Shown piece by piece: positions 59,477 to 64,000 of a stretch of DNA of 64,000 nucleotides. The stretch spans positions 1-64,000 of the forward strand of contig DKUU01000020.1 of the NCBI GenBank assembly GCA_002490835.1. Direction: 5' to 3'. Position 1 is the stretch's first letter. Every line of letters begins with the position of its first letter. The DNA is from Lachnospiraceae bacterium UBA7196 (GTDB lineage Bacteria > Bacillota > Clostridia > Lachnospirales > Lachnospiraceae). Below the pieces are notes generated by a model. That model did not search any database, was not told the DNA's origin, and saw nothing but the letters and a program-made list of their open reading frames with translations. Both the position numbers and the translations under genes were made by a program.

Positions 59477-60319
59477 ATGCAGAAAAAAATAGCGGTAATC
59501 AATGACATTGCGGGATACGGAAGATGCGCCATGACGGTGCTTCTTCCGATCATTTCTTATCTGGGGGTGCAGGCATGTCCGGTGCTTACCTCCGTGTTTT
59601 CGAGTAATACGGCTTTTCCCCATTTTTTTATGGATGATTATACGGACCGGATGGAAGCCTATCTGGCGAGCTGGGAAAAAATCGGCCTGAAACAGAAGTT
59701 TGACGGTATTGCAACCGGATATCTGGGCTCCGTCAGGCAGATTGAGATCGTGAAGCGCTTTGTGAAGGAATTTTCCGGCAAGGATACTCTTGTGATCGTG
59801 GACCCGGTGATGGGGGATCATGGGCGTCTATACTCTGCCTATACGGTAGAGTTATGTACAGAACTCAGGGAACTGGTGGCACTGGCGGATATCGTTACGC
59901 CGAACCTGACGGAGGCCTGCCACCTTGCCGGCATGCCTTACAAAGATAAGGGCTGGAAGCGGAAAGAACTGTTCGAACTGGCCGGGCGGCTTGCCGCGAT
60001 GGGACCTTCCCATGTCGTCATTACAGGGATTCCGCAGGGAGAATACCTTGCGAACTATGTGTTTGTGAAAAAGCCGGGGGAAGAGGTGGAAGCGCGGCTG
60101 ATCCGCATCCATAAGGCGGGAGAGGAGCGGTGCAGTACGGGAGATGTGTTTACCGCCGTGATCGCGGCGGATGCTGTAAACGGCCTTCCCTTCGACCGGT
60201 CTGTCAGGAAGGCTGCCGGTTTTGTGAAACGGTGCGTAGAGGAGGCGGTGACGCTTGGGACGCCGCCTGCGGAAGGGGTGCCGTTTGAGAATATTCTGTA
60301 TCAGTTGAAGAGGGGCTGA
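59477..60319 (+). CDS. pdxK: Pyridoxine/pyridoxal kinase
   Basis: A 280-residue ribokinase-fold kinase for vitamin B6 salvage, forming pyridoxal phosphate. Motifs: INDIAGYGRCAMTVLLPIIS at the start, DPVMGDHGRLY in the centre and the anion-hole/catalytic GEERCSTGDVFTA with the catalytic aspartate. The ATG at 59477 is chosen; a GTG at 59465 is closer to aaaaaggag but leaves only 2 bp. A weak promoter (TTGCTT 59408, TACAAT 59432) precedes it. The gene converges on a MerR-family regulator. Confidence 0.9.
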   Translation: MQKKIAVINDIAGYGRCAMTVLLPIISYLGVQACPVLTSVFSSNTAFPHFFMDDYTDRMEAYLASWEKIGLKQKFDGIATGYLGSVRQIEIVKRFVKEFSGKDTLVIVDPVMGDHGRLYSAYTVELCTELRELVALADIVTPNLTEACHLAGMPYKDKGWKRKELFELAGRLAAMGPSHVVITGIPQGEYLANYVFVKKPGEEVEARLIRIHKAGEERCSTGDVFTAVIAADAVNGLPFDRSVRKAAGFVKRCVEEAVTLGTPPAEGVPFENILYQLKRG

Positions 60320-60338
60320 GCAGTGCGCGCACTGCTCA
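60317..60338. terminator. Perfect palindrome shared by convergent genes
   Basis: TGAGCAGTGCGCGCACTGCTCA is a 22-bp palindrome written here by position: arms 60317-60327 and 60328-60338. It contains the pdxK stop codon and reaches the stop of the reverse-strand regulator gene. It has no T-run, so it is a possible rather than proven bidirectional terminator. Confidence 0.5.
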
Positions 60339-61166
60339 ACTGGATAACGGGTACTCGAGTTCAAACGGATAGCCGTCCTTTTTATTTTTTTCAGATAGCG
60401 TGTCCGTCTCGATCACGCAGAAATCGTCGCTCTTAATAACTTCTTTCATTTCTTCACGGATTGTTTCAAAGTCTGCCACATGGGTAGAGATTCTGCGGCA
60501 GGCGAAGCTTCCCTCATTGATGGTGCGGACGCTCTGCGCTACATCTTCCGAAGCGGGGGCGTCGCCGGTGATCGTGAGGAACATATGCCGTCTGTACTGT
60601 CCGTTTCTGTATTCATGCAGCACGCCGGAAGGGTAAGCCACCACCGTGCCCATCTGCTGTGCGGTGACAAAGAGCTTTAAGATGTATTGCCCGTAATATT
60701 TCGGTACATCCATTTCTTCCAGAGGAACGGTGAGCATCCGGCGGGTCACGATCTCGTTGTGGTAGAAGCCGTCCGGCAGCAGGACGCCGCTCTTGCTCTC
60801 CGGAATCTTTGCCAGTCCCGTCACGGAGCTTGCCATATTCTGCAGGGTCTCCTGCAGGGTGGCCAGACAGTTATGGATGTCGAGGATCTTCTGCTCGGCA
60901 AGGATCTTGCCGTCGTAGAGGAGCTTCTGCAGATTAATGGAAGAGTTCTCCACGTAGTTATTAAGGTCCTTTAAAGGGATGCCCAGCTTGATACAGACTG
61001 TGATCGCGTCCAAAAGGTAAAGCTGCTCGTTGGTATAGTAGCGGTAATTGGTCTCCGTATTGACAAAGGCAGGCTTCAGAATCCCGATTTGATCATAGTA
61101 ACGCAGGGATTTGATGCTCACGTTTTTTAATTTGGAAACTTTTCCGATGGACATATACTGACTCAT
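60336..61166 (-). CDS. MerR-family transcriptional regulator with effector-binding domain
   Basis: A 276-residue regulator. The N-terminal MerR winged helix (1-70) reads SIGKVSKLKNVSIKSLRYYD, with YRYYTNEQLYLLDAI as second helix pair. A coiled-coil dimer helix (about 80-120) leads to a GyrI/BmrR-like effector domain (about 130-276). This is the multidrug-binding layout of BmrR-type activators. The likely target is its own gene or the divergent esterase gene, whose start is 268 bp away. Confidence 0.9.
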   Translation of the reverse strand: MSQYMSIGKVSKLKNVSIKSLRYYDQIGILKPAFVNTETNYRYYTNEQLYLLDAITVCIKLGIPLKDLNNYVENSSINLQKLLYDGKILAEQKILDIHNCLATLQETLQNMASSVTGLAKIPESKSGVLLPDGFYHNEIVTRRMLTVPLEEMDVPKYYGQYILKLFVTAQQMGTVVAYPSGVLHEYRNGQYRRHMFLTITGDAPASEDVAQSVRTINEGSFACRRISTHVADFETIREEMKEVIKSDDFCVIETDTLSEKNKKDGYPFELEYPLSS

Positions 61167-61368
61167 GGTTTATGCTCCTATAATGGAATAGATTATCTTG
61201 AATTTCTCATAATTTGATTTCATCAAGTTCCAAACTATAACCCATTGGTAGAGTTCGGTAAGTCATATTTTGTCACAAATGTTTTGAGAAAACAAGTCCT
61301 TTTGGGAAACTAGTGGTGAGGAAAATTTGAGCCACAATATGCTGTATGGGTGTATGAAAAAGAGAAGA

Positions 61369-61397
61369 TTGTTTTCTGCTTTTCCATCGGTTATAAT
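61369..61397 (+). promoter_or_regulatory. Putative sigma-A promoter of the esterase gene
   Basis: TTGTTT (61369-61374) and a perfect TATAAT (61392-61397) with a 17-bp spacer, about 37 bp before the gene. The rest of 61167-61434 shows nothing else certain. Confidence 0.6.
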
Positions 61398-61434
61398 TTA
61401 GGCATAGAAAAACGCTTCGGAATGGAGGAGAACT

Positions 61435-62226
61435 ATGGCAAACATAACAGTAAGATATTTCTCGAATTGTCTGGTAAGACCTACTACTTTTGAACTGTTC
61501 CTGCCCAACGATCCGCGCGCTGATCTGCCGCCGGATGCGGAACGTGAAATTTACGCGAAGCGTCCGATGAAGACGTTGTTTTTACTGCATGGTTATACGG
61601 GCTGCGCGGGCAACTATGTGCCGGAATATCTGGCGGATCACTATCAGGTGGCAGTGATGGCGCCGAGCGGTGAGAACGGCTTTTGGCTGGACGGCATTTC
61701 AACGGGGCATCGATTTGGTACGCTGCTGGGCGAGGAGATACCGGAATATCTGAACAAAACCTTTGGCTTGGCGGGGAGCGCAGAAGACACCTGCATCCTC
61801 GGACTGTCGATGGGCGGCTTCGGCGCGCTGCACACGGGACTTGCCTACCCTGACCGTTTCGGCAAGATCGGCGCTATGTCTTCAGCCCTTATCGTGCATG
61901 AGGTGGCGGGGATGAAGCCGGGACAGGGAAACGGCGTCGCTAATTATGAGTATTATCGGGAATGTTTCGGCGAGCCGGAAAAGGTTTTGGAGAGCGAAAA
62001 CAATCCGGAGACGCTGGTCGATAAACTCCTTGCGCAGAACAAAAAACTGCCTGAAATCTATATGGCCTGCGGCACGGAAGACTTCCTTCTGGAAAACAAC
62101 CGGGAGTTTCACCGCTTTTTGGAAGACAGAAAAGTTCCGCATGAGTACTTCGAGAGCAAGGGCACTCATGATATGACATTCTGGAACGAGTACACCGAGA
62201 AAATCGTGAAGTGGATGTTCGCATAA
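61435..62226 (+). CDS. Alpha/beta-hydrolase fold esterase
   Basis: A 263-residue cytoplasmic esterase of the esterase D/tributyrin esterase (EstA) type. The catalytic triad is S125 (GLSMGGFGA), D216 (GTEDFLL) and H245 (KGTHDMTFW). The oxyanion-hole region LLHGYTGCAGNY is present. It has no signal peptide. Start after atggaggag. Similar enzymes deacetylate xylan oligosaccharides; the convergent cellobiose phosphorylase gene points to plant polysaccharide use, but the substrate is unproven. Confidence 0.9.
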   Translation: MANITVRYFSNCLVRPTTFELFLPNDPRADLPPDAEREIYAKRPMKTLFLLHGYTGCAGNYVPEYLADHYQVAVMAPSGENGFWLDGISTGHRFGTLLGEEIPEYLNKTFGLAGSAEDTCILGLSMGGFGALHTGLAYPDRFGKIGAMSSALIVHEVAGMKPGQGNGVANYEYYRECFGEPEKVLESENNPETLVDKLLAQNKKLPEIYMACGTEDFLLENNREFHRFLEDRKVPHEYFESKGTHDMTFWNEYTEKIVKWMFA

Positions 62227-62257
62227 AAAAATCCCCCCAAAATGGGGGGATTTTTGA
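62225..62257. terminator. Bidirectional intrinsic terminator
   Basis: An atcccccc/ggggggat stem (62231-62238 and 62244-62250) flanked by an A-run on one side and a T-run on the other; it serves both the esterase gene and the reverse-strand phosphorylase gene. Confidence 0.9.
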
Positions 62258-62258
62258 A

Positions 62259-64000
62259 TTAACCTAAGGTAACGATTACTTCATAACTCGTCTTCCCCTT
62301 CTCATAGGGCACCACGCACCCGTCGACAGCCTTCCCGTCCACGGTGATGGACTTCACGCCCTTCTCCACGTTATCAGGATTTAAGACCTTGATGTTGTAG
62401 GTGCCTTCCCGGAATTTACGGGTCAGGGTGAAGTCGCCGAAGCCCTTGGGCACGCAGGGATCGATGCTTAAGCCCTTGTGGGTCGGGTAAACGCCCAGAA
62501 TGTGCTGGGAAACGTTGACAAAGGTCCATGCCGCCGTGCCGGTCAGCCAGCTGTTCTTTGCTTCGCCGTGGAATTTCGCGTCCGCGCCGGCCACCATCTG
62601 CGAGTACACATAAGGCTCCGTGCGGTGGATCTCGCTGAACTCTTCCACATAGGCAGGGCAGGTTTTTTGATAAATTTCAAAGGCTCTGTCGCCGCGTCCG
62701 ATGACCGTCTCCGCGATGGATACCCAAGGGTTATTGTGGCAGAAGATACCTGCATTCTCCTTGTATCCGGGCGGATAGGAAGAGATTTCACCAAGCTCTA
62801 AGTGGTATTTTGTGTAAGCAGGCTGTAAGATCATCACGCCGTACTTTGTGTCAAGTTTTTCTTTTACGGAATCAAGAGCCTTCTTTGCCAGCCCTTCCTT
62901 AACGCCGATGCCGGCCAGCGGGCAGAAACCGTTTGACTCAATGTAGATCTGGCCCTCTTCACATTCCTTGGAACCGATCTTCTTGCCGTAAGCGTCGTAG
63001 GCGCGGACGAACCAATCGCCGTCCCAACCGTCTTTGAGTACCGCGTCGTACATCTTCTGCACTTCTGCGCGTGCGCGGTCCGCTTCCGCCTGATCGTTCA
63101 TCAGCTCGCAAAGCTGCGCGTATTCCTCGCCGTACTTAACAAACATGCCCGCGATGAACACGGACTCCGCCACGGGGCCCTCGGAAGGGCCGAAGGTCTG
63201 GAAGGATTCGCCCGGATGCTCGGAAAAGCAGTTTAAGTTCAGGCAGTCGTTCCAGTCGGCACGGCCAATTAACGGCAGATCATGAGGTCCCTTATGATTT
63301 ACGATATAGTCAAAGGAACGTTTCAGATGCTCCATCAAAGGTTTTGCGACACTCATGTCATTATCAAAAGGTACCTGCTCCGTGAGGATGGAGGTGTCGC
63401 CGCTCTCGCGCACATAGGCGGAGGTGCCGGCGATCAGCCACAGCGGGTCGTCATTGAAGCCGCTGCCGATGTCGGAATTTCCTTTTTTGGTGAGAGGCTG
63501 GTACTGGTGGTAGGCGCTGCCGTCCTCAAACTGCGTGGAAGCGATATCGATGATACGCTGTCTCGCTCGGTCGGGGATCAGGTGCACGAAGCCCAAAAGA
63601 TCCTGACAGGAATCGCGGAAGCCCATGCCGCGGCCGATGCCCGACTCATAGTAGGAAGCGGAGCGGGACATATTGAAGGTCACCATGCACTGATACTGGT
63701 TCCAGATATTGACCATACGGTCCACTTTATCGTTTGAGGACTTCACCGTATACTTGGAGAGAAGCTCGTTCCAGTATGCCTGCAGAGCAGCAAAAGCCTT
63801 ATCCACATCTGCGTCGGTCTGATACTTGGCAAGCATTTTTTCGGCGGGTTTCTTATTGATGATGCCGGGCGCTTCCCACTTCTGGTCCTCAGGATTTTCG
63901 ATATAACCGAGGACGAAGACAAAGGTCTTGCTCTCGCCGGGATCAAGGGTCACGTTGATCTGGTGGGAGGCGATGGGAGACCAGCCGCTCGCCATGGAGT
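62259..64000 (-). CDS. Cellobiose phosphorylase (GH94), C-terminal part
   Basis: The last 580 residues of a GH94 phosphorylase; the 5' end lies beyond the window. The enzyme splits cellobiose with phosphate to glucose 1-phosphate and glucose, saving ATP. The catalytic general-acid aspartate is in GRADWNDCLN. GRGMGFRDSCQDLLGF and FEDGSAYHQYQPLT are typical of the cellobiose phosphorylase branch of the family, though cellodextrin or related specificity is possible. No signal peptide can be assessed. It implies uptake of cello-oligosaccharides by a transporter outside the window. Confidence 0.93.
   Translation of the reverse strand, partial: SMASGWSPIASHQINVTLDPGESKTFVFVLGYIENPEDQKWEAPGIINKKPAEKMLAKYQTDADVDKAFAALQAYWNELLSKYTVKSSNDKVDRMVNIWNQYQCMVTFNMSRSASYYESGIGRGMGFRDSCQDLLGFVHLIPDRARQRIIDIASTQFEDGSAYHQYQPLTKKGNSDIGSGFNDDPLWLIAGTSAYVRESGDTSILTEQVPFDNDMSVAKPLMEHLKRSFDYIVNHKGPHDLPLIGRADWNDCLNLNCFSEHPGESFQTFGPSEGPVAESVFIAGMFVKYGEEYAQLCELMNDQAEADRARAEVQKMYDAVLKDGWDGDWFVRAYDAYGKKIGSKECEEGQIYIESNGFCPLAGIGVKEGLAKKALDSVKEKLDTKYGVMILQPAYTKYHLELGEISSYPPGYKENAGIFCHNNPWVSIAETVIGRGDRAFEIYQKTCPAYVEEFSEIHRTEPYVYSQMVAGADAKFHGEAKNSWLTGTAAWTFVNVSQHILGVYPTHKGLSIDPCVPKGFGDFTLTRKFREGTYNIKVLNPDNVEKGVKSITVDGKAVDGCVVPYEKGKTSYEVIVTLG

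Overview
The window looks like a chromosomal segment of a Firmicute of the class Clostridia, most likely a Lachnospiraceae relative. The evidence is roughly 50% GC with strong Shine-Dalgarno sites, a SAM-I (S-box) riboswitch in front of metK, a Gram-positive DnaE-type polymerase next to pfkA, SleB/CwlJ-type and M23 wall hydrolases, YtrA-type and BcrA-type ABC loci, an ECF sigma factor, and a GH94 cellobiose phosphorylase. No phage, IS element or CRISPR array is visible. The genus cannot be fixed from sequence alone.

Layout. 1-519 holds no recognisable gene but a strongly foldable element. 520-5596 carries a coiled-coil membrane protein, a LysM-G5-M23 peptidase, murA and riboswitch-controlled metK. 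5785-12738 is a tightly packed operon: a secreted Ig-like protein, a FecR-domain protein with a PDKPDE stalk, a CHASE2 class III nucleotide cyclase, a TIM-barrel isomerase-like protein and a GAF-HD-GYP protein. It appears to couple cell-surface sensing to cAMP and cyclic-di-GMP. 12757-17696 holds a reverse-strand archaeal-type ATPase, a two-component system with a soluble kinase, and a BcrA-like ABC exporter. 17848-36336 is mostly housekeeping: dnaE, pfkA, an rRNA methyltransferase, proC, a SleB-like hydrolase, NfeD/SPFH proteins, argF, birA, dusB, greA, a lysyl-tRNA synthetase fused to an HD-hydrolase domain, and a DUF2339-like membrane protein.

36500-42511 holds a second copy of the ATPase, a membrane diguanylate cyclase and a large unknown membrane protein. 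42717-53703 is a ten-gene chemosensory operon behind a near-perfect sigma-A promoter. It combines cheR, cheB, cheY, cheA, cheW and an MCP with two Rec-HD-GYP regulators, a free HPt protein and a PAS histidine kinase, and has no flagellar genes nearby. One HD-GYP domain has lost metal ligands, and the kinase seems to end in a His-less HPt-like domain, so this is the best candidate for an unusual signalling system.

53848-54947 is a small accessory spot: tRNA-Arg, a PIN-domain toxin-like gene with a coupled small partner, and a frameshifted gene remnant. 55105-59402 contains a GntR/YtrA ABC operon with a perfect inverted-repeat operator, then an ECF sigma factor with an autoregulatory-looking promoter and two unknown followers. 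59477-64000 has a pyridoxine kinase, a MerR regulator, an esterase and the 3' part of a cellobiose phosphorylase gene that runs off the window.

Cyclic-nucleotide signalling recurs: one class III cyclase, one GGDEF protein and three HD-GYP proteins lie within 64 kb. All functional statements rest on motif recognition by eye; no database search was run.
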